From Lutibacter sp. (GTDB lineage: Bacteria > Bacteroidota > Bacteroidia > Flavobacteriales > Flavobacteriaceae): a stretch of 64,000 bases of DNA. Positions 24,360 to 33,684 of the stretch are shown piece by piece. Within the stretch, counting starts at the first letter, position 1. Each line of letters opens with the position of its first letter. A program made the translations under genes and the position numbers. The notes under the pieces are model-generated. The model did not search any database. It was given only the letters and a program-made list of their open reading frames with translations, and had not been told where the DNA came from. The stretch spans positions 105,859 through 169,858 of the forward strand of contig JAUXPH010000045.1 in NCBI GenBank assembly GCA_030683995.1. Reading direction: 5' to 3'.

Positions 24360-25466
24360 ATGAAATTAAAATTGTCAATCATACTTATAGCAACAATTTT
24401 TTTAGGATGCAAATCTTCCCAAAATAAAACTGCTTACGACGGAAAATCGGGCGCCACGAAAATTGTGAACATCCTGCATTATCCGCAGGAAAAACATTTG
24501 AAAAACATAAAACAAATCACTTTTGGCGGCGATAATGCGGAAGCTTACTGGAGTTTCGACAATACGAAACTCACTTTTCAGGCGAACACAAAAGCCTGGG
24601 GAATGGAATGTGACCAAATTTTCACGATGCATATTGATGAGGATTTAAGCAAAGGGCAAATTCCGCAAATGATTAGCACCGGAGCAGGAAGAACCACCTG
24701 CAGTTATTTTTTACCGGGAGATTCCACCATTATTTATTCTTCCACACATTTGGCCGATAAAGCTTGTCCGCCCGTTCCAAAAAAAGAAGATTACGGCAAC
24801 AAATATATTTGGCCAGTGTATAAAGGTTTCGACATTTTTGTGGCCGACACCAAAGGAAATCAGCTAAAACAACTCTCTTTTGAGCCGGGTTATGACGCCG
24901 AACCAACCGTTTCTCCAAAAGGCGATAAAATTGTGTTTACCTCAACAAGAACCGGCGATTTGGAATTGTTTACGATGAATATTGACGGATCAAACGTAAA
25001 ACAAGTGACTTTTGAATTGGGTTACGACGGCGGCGCATTCTTTTCGCCCGACGGAACCAAATTGATATTCCGCTCTTCTCGTCCGAAAACAGAAGAAGAA
25101 ATTAAAGAATACAAAGATTTATTGGCTGTTGGACTGGTGCAGCCTACGAATATGGAATTGTACACGTGCAATGTTGACGGCAGCAAATTGACAAAAATCA
25201 CCAATTTGGGCAGTGCCAACTGGGCGCCGTTTTTTCATCCATCCGGCAAAAAAGTTATTTTCTCCTCCAACCATAAAACGAAATCAAGTTTCAATTTATT
25301 TATGATTAACGTTGACGGAACAGGTTTGGAACAAATTACCTGGGACACTGTTTTTGATGCATTTCCGATGTTTTCGCCAGACGGAAAAAATATTATTTTT
25401 TCATCTAACAGAAACAATAACGGCACACGCGACACCAATTTATTTATTGCCGACTGGGTGGATTAA
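24360..25466 (+). CDS. TolB-like WD40/PD40 beta-propeller lipoprotein
   Basis: 368 residues. The lipoprotein signal is 'MKLKLSIILIATIFLGC', with Cys at residue 17. The rest is a propeller of PD40 units, e.g. 'SPKGDKIVFTSTRTGDLEL' and 'SPDGTKLIFRSSRP', with the sequence 'LFTMNIDGS' repeated in variant form. Such proteins bind partners in the periplasm or on the outer membrane. There is no Pal or TolA gene near, so it is not assumed to be the Tol-Pal TolB. A peptidase-associated or unknown scaffolding role is equally possible. Confidence 0.85.
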   Translation: MKLKLSIILIATIFLGCKSSQNKTAYDGKSGATKIVNILHYPQEKHLKNIKQITFGGDNAEAYWSFDNTKLTFQANTKAWGMECDQIFTMHIDEDLSKGQIPQMISTGAGRTTCSYFLPGDSTIIYSSTHLADKACPPVPKKEDYGNKYIWPVYKGFDIFVADTKGNQLKQLSFEPGYDAEPTVSPKGDKIVFTSTRTGDLELFTMNIDGSNVKQVTFELGYDGGAFFSPDGTKLIFRSSRPKTEEEIKEYKDLLAVGLVQPTNMELYTCNVDGSKLTKITNLGSANWAPFFHPSGKKVIFSSNHKTKSSFNLFMINVDGTGLEQITWDTVFDAFPMFSPDGKNIIFSSNRNNNGTRDTNLFIADWVD

Positions 25467-25498
25467 CATTTATTGATTTTTTTTCGATATTTAATTGG

Positions 25499-25620
25499 AT
25501 TTGCGTTAGGGATTGCCCTTCGACTCCGCTCAGGGTAAACAAATACTTTTTAGAGGCTTTTGCCGATAAAAAGATTGCAGCGAAAAGCCTGACCCCGCCA
25601 GCTGGCGGGGAACGCCCACC
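25499..25620. repeat. Dispersed structured element, copy B, with nested repeat
   Basis: It shares with 21981-22100 the start ATTTGCGTTAGGGATT, a GATTGCAGCGAAAAGCC segment and the end GCCAGCTGGCGGGGAACGCCCA. Immediately after the start it carries an extra CCCTTCGACTCCGCTCAGGG (25515-25534), the reverse complement of the word CCCTGAGCGGAGTCGAAG found elsewhere, so one repeat family is inserted into another. Confidence 0.65.
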
Positions 25621-25711
25621 AAAAAAACAAGCATTTTTATAATATTGAAGATTGCGCAACTTTAAGCACTGATAAGTTATAACTTGTCGTATTTTCAAAC
25701 CCTTATTTCGT

Positions 25712-25719
25712 TATATTTG
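25712..25719 (+). promoter_or_regulatory. Putative -7 box (TATATTTG) for lepA
   Basis: TAnnTTTG match 28 bases before the lepA ATG at 25748. A TTG at 25684-25686 is a possible -33 element with 25-base spacing. Confidence 0.5.
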
Positions 25720-25747
25720 CCCAAATAACGAGACAGGAATACGAAGC

Positions 25748-27544
25748 ATGAAAAACATCAGAAATTTTTGCATCATTGCACATATTGACCACGGAAAAAG
25801 CACGCTGGCCGACAGGTTATTAAGTTTTACCGGAACCACAACGGCACGTGAAGAACAAGCCCAGCTGCTGGACAGTATGGATTTGGAACGTGAACGCGGC
25901 ATTACCATAAAAAGCCACGCCATTCAAATGGAATATATGTATGAAGGCGAAAATTATATTTTAAATTTAATTGACACGCCGGGCCACGTAGATTTTTCTT
26001 ACGAAGTTTCCCGGTCTATTGCCGCCTGTGAAGGTGCTTTGCTAATTGTTGATGCTGCGCAAAGCATTCAGGCACAAACCATTTCCAATCTCTATTTGGC
26101 CTTGGAACACGATTTAGAAATCATTCCAATTTTAAATAAAGTTGATTTGCCAAGCGCGAGTCCGGAAGAAGTGACTGATGATATTGTTGATTTGTTAGGT
26201 TGCGAGCCTGAAGATGTGATTCACGCAAGCGGAAAAACAGGTTTTGGCGTTGAAAATATTTTAAAAGCCATTATTGAAAAAATTCCTGCCCCAAAAGGTG
26301 ATGTGAATGCGCCTTTGCAGGCGTTGATTTTTGATTCGGTTTACAACTCGTACCGTGGCGTTGAAACTTATTTCAGGATTTTTAACGGTGAAATTAAAAA
26401 AGGGCAGCGCATAAAATTTATGGCAACGGGCAACGAATACAATGCCGATGAAGTTGGTACTTTAAAATTAACGCAAGTTGCAAAACAAAGCGTAAAAGCT
26501 GGTGATGTAGGTTATTTGATCACGGGCGTAAAAACCGCTGTTGAAATAAAAGTTGGTGACACCATTACCGACGCCTTAAATCCGACCGATAGCAGAATTG
26601 ATGGTTTTGAAGATGTAAAACCTATGGTATTTGCAGGGATTTATCCGGTTGATACCGATGAATATGAAGAGCTGCGATCATCTATGGAAAAATTGCAGCT
26701 GAATGATGCATCTTTAGTGTTTGTTCCTGAAAGCTCCGCAGCATTAGGATTTGGTTTTAGATGTGGATTTTTGGGAATGCTGCATTTGGAAATTATTCAG
26801 GAAAGATTGGAACGCGAGTTTGATATGACGGTAATTACCACCGTTCCAAACGTATCGTATCACGCGTTTAGCAACAAACATTCCGATGTTCCAATTTTAG
26901 TGAACAATCCGACCGATTTGCCCGAACCTTCAAAATTAAACAGGGTTGAAGAGCCTTATATAAAAGCCAGCATTATTACCAAATCCGATTTTATTGGACA
27001 AGTAATGAGTTTGTGCATTGAAAAACGCGGACAAATTACCAACCAGACTTATTTAACGCCAGAGCGTGTTGAACTGACTTTTGAAATGCCTTTGGCTGAA
27101 ATTGTTTTCGATTTTTATGACCGATTAAAAACGGTTTCTAAAGGATACGCCTCTTTTGATTACCATCCTATTGGGATGAGAGCTTCAAAATTGGTAAGGC
27201 TTGATATTTTATTGAACGGAACCGTTGTGGATGCGCTTTCATCTTTGATTCATACCAACAATGCGTATCATATCGGCAAAAAAATGTGTGAAAAACTGCG
27301 CCAATTAATTCCGCGCCAACAATTTGACATTCCGATTCAGGCTGCCATTGGCGCTAAAATTATTTCTCGAGAAACGGTAAAAGCACTTCGGAAAGATGTG
27401 ACCGCAAAATGTTATGGCGGTGATATTTCCCGTAAACGTAAATTGTTGGAAAAACAAAAGAAAGGCAAGAAACGCATGAGGCAAGTTGGGAATGTTGAAA
27501 TTCCGCAAGAAGCATTTATGGCAGTTTTAAAATTGAACGATTAA
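25748..27544 (+). CDS. lepA: Elongation factor 4 (LepA)
   Basis: 598-residue translational GTPase, the usual length. G motifs are 'AHIDHGKST' (G1), 'RERGITI' (G2), 'DTPGHVDF' (G3) and 'NKVDLPSA' (G4). The LepA-specific C-terminal domain is present, ending near '[18 protein letters not shown]'. It acts on stalled or mis-translocated ribosomes and in 30S assembly. It is a single-gene unit closed by a terminator. Confidence 0.97.
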   Translation: MKNIRNFCIIAHIDHGKSTLADRLLSFTGTTTAREEQAQLLDSMDLERERGITIKSHAIQMEYMYEGENYILNLIDTPGHVDFSYEVSRSIAACEGALLIVDAAQSIQAQTISNLYLALEHDLEIIPILNKVDLPSASPEEVTDDIVDLLGCEPEDVIHASGKTGFGVENILKAIIEKIPAPKGDVNAPLQALIFDSVYNSYRGVETYFRIFNGEIKKGQRIKFMATGNEYNADEVGTLKLTQVAKQSVKAGDVGYLITGVKTAVEIKVGDTITDALNPTDSRIDGFEDVKPMVFAGIYPVDTDEYEELRSSMEKLQLNDASLVFVPESSAALGFGFRCGFLGMLHLEIIQERLEREFDMTVITTVPNVSYHAFSNKHSDVPILVNNPTDLPEPSKLNRVEEPYIKASIITKSDFIGQVMSLCIEKRGQITNQTYLTPERVELTFEMPLAEIVFDFYDRLKTVSKGYASFDYHPIGMRASKLVRLDILLNGTVVDALSSLIHTNNAYHIGKKMCEKLRQLIPRQQFDIPIQAAIGAKIISRETVKALRKDVTAKCYGGDISRKRKLLEKQKKGKKRMRQVGNVEIPQEAFMAVLKLND

Positions 27545-27550
27545 TCCGCT

Positions 27551-27573
27551 GGCGCGAGCTTGCAGCTCGTGCC
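27551..27573. repeat. REP-like hairpin GGCGCGAGCT-AGCTCGTGCC
   Basis: Imperfect palindrome GGCGCGAGCT-TGC-AGCTCGTGCC right after lepA. A related hairpin occurs at 57319-57343 (AGCGCGAGCG-TC-CCGCTCGTGACT). Confidence 0.6.
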
Positions 27574-27595
27574 CTATTAACATTTTAAATAAACA

Positions 27596-27625
27596 AAAAA
27601 AGCACCGTTTTCACGGTGCTTTTTT
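27596..27625. terminator. Bidirectional terminator between lepA and ferredoxin gene
   Basis: Arms 27596-27608 and 27613-27625 pair (A-run, AGCACCGT / ACGGTGCT, T-run) around a four-base loop. It serves convergent lepA (+) and the ferredoxin gene (-). Confidence 0.9.
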
Positions 27626-27641
27626 ATGAATTTTGAAGAAA

Positions 27642-27992
27642 TTACTCTCCGTGCATCCAATCTTTTTTAGCCAACAATTGATCTTCAGTTTCAACGTGAG
27701 CTTCATCTAGAATACAACAATCAACTGGACAAACTGAAGCACATTGTGGTTCATCGTGAAAACCTTTACACTCTGTACATTTATCAGTTACAATAAAATA
27801 AAATTCATCAGATATTGGTTCATTTCTTTTATCGGCGTCAGCTTGTTTGCCATTTGGTAAAGTTACCATACCTTTTAATGAACTTCCATCTGAATATGAC
27901 CAATCTCCATCTGGTTCATATATTGCATTATTTGGACATTCTGAAATACATGCATCACAATTAATGCATTCATCTGTTATTCTAATAGCCAT
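27642..27992 (-). CDS. 2x[4Fe-4S] ferredoxin
   Basis: 116 residues. Two cluster sets are visible: 'CINCDACISECP' near residue 9 and 'CTECKGFHDEPQCASVCPVD' near residue 73, the second with the long insert typical of Alvin-type ferredoxins. Between them is an acidic loop ending in a short 'ISDEFYFIV' strand. Such ferredoxins carry low-potential electrons. The gene is divergent from korAB and two genes from the reduced nuo operon, so it is a good candidate to accept electrons from KorAB and pass them to Nuo. That link is inferred from position only. Confidence 0.93.
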   Translation of the reverse strand: MAIRITDECINCDACISECPNNAIYEPDGDWSYSDGSSLKGMVTLPNGKQADADKRNEPISDEFYFIVTDKCTECKGFHDEPQCASVCPVDCCILDEAHVETEDQLLAKKDWMHGE

Positions 27993-28022
27993 GATTCGTA
28001 ATTTTTATTTTTAATTATTCCA

Positions 28023-28030
28023 CAAAATTA
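28023..28030 (-). promoter_or_regulatory. Putative -7 box for the ferredoxin gene
   Basis: The minus strand reads TAATTTTG (TAnnTTTG), 30 bases upstream of the ferredoxin ATG, in the 171-base divergent region shared with korA. Confidence 0.5.
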
Positions 28031-28088
28031 TATAAAATTTATGCAAGTCTATGTGATAAAAGTCATTTCCTCTTTAAAAAAGTAAATA

Positions 28089-28096
28089 TACCTTTG
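28089..28096 (+). promoter_or_regulatory. Putative -7 box (TACCTTTG) for korAB
   Basis: TAnnTTTG match 67 bases before korA. Together with the ferredoxin box at 28023-28030 it forms a divergent promoter pair, suggesting co-expression of ferredoxin and oxidoreductase. Confidence 0.5.
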
Positions 28097-28163
28097 GCAC
28101 TTTATGTTGAACATACAATAATTTTCAATAAATTTAAACAAATTTTTTTAATTTACATTAATT

Positions 28164-30017
28164 ATGATTACAACTAAAACGATTCTTCAACCTGAGGTAC
28201 TGGAAGCAGTAGTTGTTAGGTTTGTTGGGGATTCAGGAGACGGAATGCAGTTAACAGGAACCCAGTTTACTGATACTTCGGCAATGTTTGGTAATGATAT
28301 TGCAACTTTCCCTAACTATCCTTCGGAAATTAGAGCACCTCAAGGAAGTTTATATGGTGTTTCAGGATTTCAGGTTCATATTGGAAGCGTAGAAATAAGC
28401 ACTCCAGGTGACAATGTGGATTTGTTGGTGGCTATGAACCCAGCTGCTTTAAAAACCAATTTATATGCCGTAAAGCCTGGTCACACAATTATTGTGGACA
28501 CGGATTCCTTTACAAAGAAAAATTTAGACAAAGCGGAATATAAAACGAATCCGCTAGAAGATGGAAGCTTGGAAAACTACCGTGTTATTCAGGTTGATAT
28601 GACAACAATGACCAAAGAAGCCTTGAAAGACGTGGAAGGATTGGACAATAAATCAATAACCCGAAGCAAGAATATGTTTTCTTTAGGGATGGTTTATTGG
28701 ATGTATAATCGCTCAAAAGAACACTCTGTTGATTTTTTCAATAAAAAATTTAAAGGACAACAACATTTAATTGAAGCAAATACCAAAGTATTGAATGCCG
28801 GTTATTATTTTGCCGAAACCTTGGAATTAATTCCCAATGCTTATTCAATTTCCCCTGCCAAAATGGTGCCGGGAACCTATAGAATTATCGGCGGAAATAC
28901 CGCTACTGCTTGGGGATTGTTGGCTGCTGCAGAGAAATCTGGCTTAGAATTATTTTTAGGCTCTTATCCTATCACTCCTGCAACGGATATTTTACACGAA
29001 TTGGTTAAACACAAACACTTTGGCGTAAAAGCTTTTCAGGCAGAAGACGAAATAGCCGGTGTTACTTCAGCCATTGGCGCTGCATTCGCCGGTGATTTAG
29101 CAATTACCACAACATCAGGGCCAGGATTGGCTTTAAAAGGCGAAGCAATAGGCTTGGCAATGATGGTTGAATTACCCTTGGTAGTTATAAATGTACAACG
29201 TGGCGGACCCTCAACAGGATTGCCAACAAAAACAGAACAATCGGATTTATTGCAAGCGATGTACGGAAGAAACGGTGAAAGTCCGGTTATTGTGATTGCC
29301 GCAAGCACGCCTGCAAACTGCTTTAATTTTGCTTATGAAGCGGCCCGACTTGCTTTGGAACATATGACTCCGGTTATATTATTAACAGACGGATATATTG
29401 CCAACGGTTCTGCACCTTGGAAAATTAGATCCGTTGCAGATATGCCTGAAATTAAAAACCACAAGGTTACGGAAATCAAAGAGAATTGGAGTCCGTATGA
29501 CCGAGATGAAAAAACTTTGGCGCGTAATTGGCCAGTCCCTGGAACACCGGGAATGGAACACAGAATTGGCGGATTGGAAAAAGATTTTGTTACAGGCAAC
29601 ATTTCTTATGAACCAATAAACCACGAGAAAATGACGCATATCAGAGCCGAAAAAGTCAGACTGGTTGAAAATAACATTCCTGAATTAAAAACTGAATTTG
29701 CGGAATCAGGAGATTTGTTGGTGATTGGATGGGGCGGAACTTATGGCTCGTTGCATTCTGCCGTTAAACAAATAAGCGATGAAGGCTACAAAAATATTGG
29801 ATTTGCACATTTTAACTATATCAATCCAATGCCAAAAAATACAGAAGAAATTTTATCTAAATACAAAAAAATAATTGTTTGTGAATTGAATGCCGGTCAA
29901 TTTGTTTCTATTTTAAAAACCAGATTTCCAAAATTTGAATTTTCTCAACACAACAAAATTCAAGGATTGCCATTCTCTAACGACGAACTAGTTCAACAAT
30001 TTAAATTATTGGTATAA
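28164..30017 (+). CDS. korA: 2-oxoglutarate (2-oxoacid):ferredoxin oxidoreductase, fused gamma-alpha subunit
   Basis: 617 residues. The N-terminal ~190 residues are the gamma domain ('VVRFVGDSGDGMQLTG', 'FPNYPSEIRAPQG'), followed by the alpha (pyrimidine-binding) domain with 'GSYPITPATDILH', 'FQAEDEIAGVTSAIGAAFAG' and 'TTTSGPGLALKGE'. With the beta subunit it oxidises a 2-oxoacid and CoA to acyl-CoA and CO2, reducing ferredoxin. 2-Oxoglutarate is the likely substrate because this gamma-alpha fusion is typical of aerobic KorA. The beta gene follows after two bases. Confidence 0.93.
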   Translation: MITTKTILQPEVLEAVVVRFVGDSGDGMQLTGTQFTDTSAMFGNDIATFPNYPSEIRAPQGSLYGVSGFQVHIGSVEISTPGDNVDLLVAMNPAALKTNLYAVKPGHTIIVDTDSFTKKNLDKAEYKTNPLEDGSLENYRVIQVDMTTMTKEALKDVEGLDNKSITRSKNMFSLGMVYWMYNRSKEHSVDFFNKKFKGQQHLIEANTKVLNAGYYFAETLELIPNAYSISPAKMVPGTYRIIGGNTATAWGLLAAAEKSGLELFLGSYPITPATDILHELVKHKHFGVKAFQAEDEIAGVTSAIGAAFAGDLAITTTSGPGLALKGEAIGLAMMVELPLVVINVQRGGPSTGLPTKTEQSDLLQAMYGRNGESPVIVIAASTPANCFNFAYEAARLALEHMTPVILLTDGYIANGSAPWKIRSVADMPEIKNHKVTEIKENWSPYDRDEKTLARNWPVPGTPGMEHRIGGLEKDFVTGNISYEPINHEKMTHIRAEKVRLVENNIPELKTEFAESGDLLVIGWGGTYGSLHSAVKQISDEGYKNIGFAHFNYINPMPKNTEEILSKYKKIIVCELNAGQFVSILKTRFPKFEFSQHNKIQGLPFSNDELVQQFKLLV

Positions 30018-30019
30018 TT

Positions 30020-31036
30020 ATGGAAACTACAACAGCTGTAAAAAAATATACATTCAAAGATTTTACAAGTGATCAGGAAGTTAGGTGGTGTCCTGGCTGC
30101 GACGATTACGTGGTTTTGCGGTCTATGCAAAAAGCACTTCCTGAAATGGGCGTTAATAAAGAAGACGTTGTGTTTATTTCAGGGATCGGATGCTCATCAC
30201 GTTTTCCATATTATATGAGCACTTACGGAATGCACACCATTCACGGCAGAGCACCCGGAATTGCTTCAGGCGTAAAATTGGCAAATCCCAACTTAAGTGT
30301 TTGGGTGATGACCGGTGACGGTGATTCAATGGCCATTGGCGGAAACCATTTTATTCATTTATTAAGAAGAAACATCGATTTAAATATGGTGGTGTTTAAC
30401 AATGAAATTTATGGTTTGACCAAAGGACAATTTTCTCCAACTTCCCTAATTGGCCAAAAAACAAAATCATCTCCTTACGGAAATACACAACCACCTTTTT
30501 CTCCAGGTGAATTGGCATTGGGCGCCAATGCACGTTTCTTCGCAAGAATTGGCGGAAACAATCCGAAAGATATGACGCAGATTTTTATTGATGCACATAA
30601 ATTTAAAGGGACTTCCTTAATTGAAGTGCTTCAAAACTGTGTGATTTTCAACGATGGATGTTTTGACGAAGTAACCGACAAAGAGGTGAAAGAAGACAGA
30701 CAAATTTTTCTTGAACACGGAAAACCTATGATTTTTGGTAAAAATAAAGACAAAGGATTGGTGTTAAATAAATTGAAATTAGAAGTGGTAACCATTGGCG
30801 AAAACGGCATCACACAAGAGGATATTTTGGTGCATAATGCCAAAGAAGAAGATAAAACGCTTCATCAAATGCTTGTAAGATTGGAGTATCCATTGGCAAC
30901 AGGTATTATCAGAAGTTTTTCCGATGTTACCTTGGAAGAAAGAGAAGATGCGCTAACGGCTCAAGTTAAAGCAAATTCAAAATTCAAAAAAACAGATGAC
31001 CTCTTCTTCTCTGGAGAAACATACGAGGTAAAGTAA
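30020..31036 (+). CDS. korB: 2-oxoacid:ferredoxin oxidoreductase, beta subunit
   Basis: 338 residues carrying the thiamine-diphosphate site: 'WCPGCDDYVVLRS' near residue 24 and 'MTGDGDSMAIGGNHFIH' near residue 96, with 'NNEIYGLTKGQFSPTS' completing the cofactor pocket. 'GIGCSSRFPYYM' is also typical. Cys residues in CPGC and GIGCSS supply the [4Fe-4S] cluster. There is no separate delta-ferredoxin subunit; the divergent ferredoxin at 27642 may be the acceptor. A hairpin terminator follows. Confidence 0.95.
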   Translation: METTTAVKKYTFKDFTSDQEVRWCPGCDDYVVLRSMQKALPEMGVNKEDVVFISGIGCSSRFPYYMSTYGMHTIHGRAPGIASGVKLANPNLSVWVMTGDGDSMAIGGNHFIHLLRRNIDLNMVVFNNEIYGLTKGQFSPTSLIGQKTKSSPYGNTQPPFSPGELALGANARFFARIGGNNPKDMTQIFIDAHKFKGTSLIEVLQNCVIFNDGCFDEVTDKEVKEDRQIFLEHGKPMIFGKNKDKGLVLNKLKLEVVTIGENGITQEDILVHNAKEEDKTLHQMLVRLEYPLATGIIRSFSDVTLEEREDALTAQVKANSKFKKTDDLFFSGETYEVK

Positions 31037-31047
31037 TAAAAATATGA

Positions 31048-31075
31048 AAAATAGCTGATTTATGTCAGCTATTTT
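31048..31075 (+). terminator. Intrinsic terminator between korB and nuoA
   Basis: Stem AAAATAGCTGA (31048-31058) with TCAGCTATTTT (31065-31075), six-base loop, then further Ts. It separates korAB from nuo, though read-through is possible. Confidence 0.8.
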
Positions 31076-31089
31076 TTTCTTTAAAACCA

Positions 31090-31097
31090 TAATTTTG
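31090..31097 (+). promoter_or_regulatory. Putative -7 box (TAATTTTG) for the nuo operon
   Basis: TAnnTTTG match just behind the korB terminator and 26 bases before the nuoA ATG. It would let nuo be expressed independently of korAB. Confidence 0.5.
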
Positions 31098-31123
31098 TCC
31101 ACCACTTAAAAAGTATATAAAAA

Positions 31124-31474
31124 ATGGGTTCAGAAGCCATCATTGTATTTTTACTGGCAGCCATTGTCTTGGTTGCCGGTGCAAACTTTTTATCCGATTT
31201 AATATCACCGAAATCTGATAATCTCCAAAAAAGAGAACCATACGAATGCGGAATTCCAACCATTGGACCAACCTGGATTCAATTTAAAGTAGGGTATTAT
31301 CTTTTTGCCATTCTTTTCTTGATATTTGACGTCGAAGTTGCATTTTTAGTGCCTTGGGCTGTTGTTTACAAAGAAGTGGGCACCGTTGCTTTGGTAGAAA
31401 TTATTATATTCCTGTTCATATTGGGATTGGGATTGTTATACGCATACAAAAAACGAGCTTTACAATGGGAGTAG
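31124..31474 (+). CDS. nuoA: NADH-quinone oxidoreductase-type subunit A
   Basis: 116 residues with three membrane helices. The conserved matrix loop shows '[21 protein letters not shown]' in part, with the Cys-Gly family mark, and '[15 protein letters not shown]' carries the family Asp-Glu pair. NuoA is part of the membrane arm near the quinone channel. It is the first gene of an eleven-subunit operon and overlaps nuoB by ten bases. Confidence 0.95.
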   Translation: MGSEAIIVFLLAAIVLVAGANFLSDLISPKSDNLQKREPYECGIPTIGPTWIQFKVGYYLFAILFLIFDVEVAFLVPWAVVYKEVGTVALVEIIIFLFILGLGLLYAYKKRALQWE

Positions 31475-32061
31475 ATAAAAAAAGATATTTAAGCCAGCTT
31501 GAAGAAGAAGGATTAAAACAAGTTGTTCCTGCCGATTTTCCCGGAAAAATAATTCCTGGAGGCAATGGCGGAAACATTGTGGTAACCACTTTAGACAGTG
31601 TTATCAACTGGGGACGCGCAAATTCACTTTGGTCGTTGTACTTTGGAACCAGCTGTTGCGCCATAGAAATGATGCAAACAGGTGCCGCAAAACACGATTA
31701 TTCAAGATTTGGATTTGAGGTAGCAAGAGCTTCAGCACGACAAGCAGATTTAATTATCATTGCCGGAACCATTGTAAACAAAATGGGACCTGTGTTAAGA
31801 CGTTTGTACGATCAAATGGCCGAACCAAAATACGTGATCGCTATGGGCGCTTGCGCTATTTCCGGCGGACCGTTTTACTACAATTCCTATTCGGTGATAA
31901 AAGGTGCCGACCACGTAATTCCGGTTGACGTTTATGTTCCTGGCTGTCCGCCAAGGCCAGAAGCTTTATTGGAAGGAATGATTATGCTTCAACAAAAAAT
32001 TAAAACTGAAAACATGGCCAAAAAGGTAAATCCTATTGATGGTTTTGATGAAGGAAAATAA
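31465..32061 (+). CDS. nuoB: NADH-quinone oxidoreductase-type subunit B
   Basis: 198 residues from the ATG at 31465. The open frame begins further upstream inside nuoA, but that part is out of family. The N2 cluster ligands are all present: '[11 protein letters not shown]' (two adjacent Cys), '[12 protein letters not shown]' and '[14 protein letters not shown]'. N2 hands electrons to quinone at the NuoB-NuoD interface. Start-stop overlap with nuoA suggests translational coupling. Confidence 0.96.
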   Translation: MGVDKKRYLSQLEEEGLKQVVPADFPGKIIPGGNGGNIVVTTLDSVINWGRANSLWSLYFGTSCCAIEMMQTGAAKHDYSRFGFEVARASARQADLIIIAGTIVNKMGPVLRRLYDQMAEPKYVIAMGACAISGGPFYYNSYSVIKGADHVIPVDVYVPGCPPRPEALLEGMIMLQQKIKTENMAKKVNPIDGFDEGK

Positions 32062-32084
32062 TTTGTATTAAATCATAAAAGACC

Positions 32085-32546
32085 ATGACAAACGAAGATT
32101 TACAAAATATAATTATCGGTTTGGGAACCGATTTGGAATTCACTACGGAAGGGTCAGAATTTCTGAATGTTATCGTTCCTAAAGAACAACTTCACAGTAT
32201 TTGCAGTCAGTTAAAATCGCATCCCGAATTAAAATTTGATTATGCATTTTGCATAACAGGTATGGATTGGGTTCCTGCATTGGGCGTTATTTACCATTTA
32301 AATTCAACGGAATTAAAACATGAGATCGTTGTAAAGGTAATGGTTGAGGATCGTGAAAATCCAACCTTGGATTCCGTTCACGACATTTGGCAAACAGCAG
32401 ACTTTCATGAATTGGAAATATTCGATTTTTTCGGCATAAAATTCAACAACCATCCAAAATTAAGACGCATTTTTTTAACGCCGGAGTGGGAAGGTTTTCC
32501 GTTGAGAAAAGATTATGTTGATGAAGCAAATATGATTATTAAATAG
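32085..32546 (+). CDS. nuoC: NADH-quinone oxidoreductase-type subunit C
   Basis: 153 residues, the 30-kDa subunit in a short form. The C-terminal family motif 'DFHELEIFDFFGIKFNNHP' in part, then 'RRIFLTPEWEGFPLRKDY', is clear. It is separate from nuoD rather than fused. It contributes to the connecting arm and has no cofactor. Confidence 0.93.
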   Translation: MTNEDLQNIIIGLGTDLEFTTEGSEFLNVIVPKEQLHSICSQLKSHPELKFDYAFCITGMDWVPALGVIYHLNSTELKHEIVVKVMVEDRENPTLDSVHDIWQTADFHELEIFDFFGIKFNNHPKLRRIFLTPEWEGFPLRKDYVDEANMIIK

Positions 32547-32553
32547 CCTTATA

Positions 32554-33675
32554 ATGACTGACCAACAAACACAAAATAAAATAAAAACTGAAGAGTATTT
32601 TATTAATATGGGCCCTCAACACCCGGCAGCTCACGGGGTGTTACGATTAATTTTAACCATTGACGGCGAAATCATAAAAAATGTAGAACCAGATTTGGGC
32701 TACATACACCGCTCTATCGAAAAAATGTGTGAACGCGACAGTTATCAGCAAATCGTTCATTTAACAGACAGAATGGACTATTTGTCGTCACACATCAACA
32801 ATGAAGCAGTTTGTTTGACCGTTGAAAAAGGACTTGAAATTGAAGTTTCAGACAGGGTTAAAGTAATAAGGACAATTATAGATGAATTAACCCGTATTGC
32901 TTCTCACTGTTTATGGTGGGGCGTAATGGGAATGGATTTAGGTGCCTTAACCACCTATTTTTATGCTTTCAGGGATCGCGAAATGATCAATGATATTTTT
33001 GAAGAAACCTGTGGCGCACGATTAACCATGAATTACAATGTTCCTGGCGGGTTGATGTTCGATATTCATCCTAATTTTGTAAAACGCACCAAAGATTTTA
33101 TCACCCATTTTAAAACCAAGATTCCTGAATACGATCGTTTGCTGACCGGCAATGTGATTTTTCAAAAGAGAACCAAAGGCGTTGGTATCCTTACCAGAGA
33201 AGATGCTATTTCTTTTGGGGTTTCTGGTCCAACAGCAAGAGGTTCAGGGTTTTCAAGCGATGTGAGAAAACACCATCCATACAGCGCTTATGACCTCGTT
33301 AATTTTAAAGAAATTTTATTTACCGAAGGCGATACTTTTGCACGTTATCAGGTAAGAATGATGGAATTGTGGGAATCTGTTTCAATCATTGAACAATTGA
33401 TTGACAACATTCCCGAAGGTGAAACAAAAGCAGCCACAAAAGCGGTAATCAAATTGCCAAAAGGTGAATTTTACCAACGCGTTGAAACAGCAAGAGGTGA
33501 ACTAGGCGTTTATATAAACAGTACGGGAAACAAAAACCCATACCGCGTAAAATTTCGCTCACCGGGATTTTCTAATTTATCTGTTTTAAATCACATTTCA
33601 AAAGACGTATTGATAGGCGATTTGGTCGCTACAATGGCTTCATTTGATTTTGTAATTCCTGATATAGACCGTTAA
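32554..33675 (+). CDS. nuoD: NADH-quinone oxidoreductase-type subunit D
   Basis: 373 residues. The quinone-site motif 'GPQHPAAHGVLRL' lies near residue 19, with His and Tyr residues for quinone chemistry; later 'RMDYLSSHINN', 'DLGALTTYFYAFRDRE' and the C-terminal 'DFVIPDIDR' are typical. The N-terminus is short compared with the ~400-residue enteric form, but no core motif is missing. In a full complex I the next genes would be nuoE, nuoF and nuoG. Here nuoH follows after nine bases. Confidence 0.95.
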   Translation: MTDQQTQNKIKTEEYFINMGPQHPAAHGVLRLILTIDGEIIKNVEPDLGYIHRSIEKMCERDSYQQIVHLTDRMDYLSSHINNEAVCLTVEKGLEIEVSDRVKVIRTIIDELTRIASHCLWWGVMGMDLGALTTYFYAFRDREMINDIFEETCGARLTMNYNVPGGLMFDIHPNFVKRTKDFITHFKTKIPEYDRLLTGNVIFQKRTKGVGILTREDAISFGVSGPTARGSGFSSDVRKHHPYSAYDLVNFKEILFTEGDTFARYQVRMMELWESVSIIEQLIDNIPEGETKAATKAVIKLPKGEFYQRVETARGELGVYINSTGNKNPYRVKFRSPGFSNLSVLNHISKDVLIGDLVATMASFDFVIPDIDR

Positions 33676-33684
33676 TCAAAGACC

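Noticed and set aside
24360..25466. TolB of the Tol-Pal system
   Set aside because: It has a lipobox, no TolB N-terminal domain and no tol or pal neighbours; only the propeller fold is shared.
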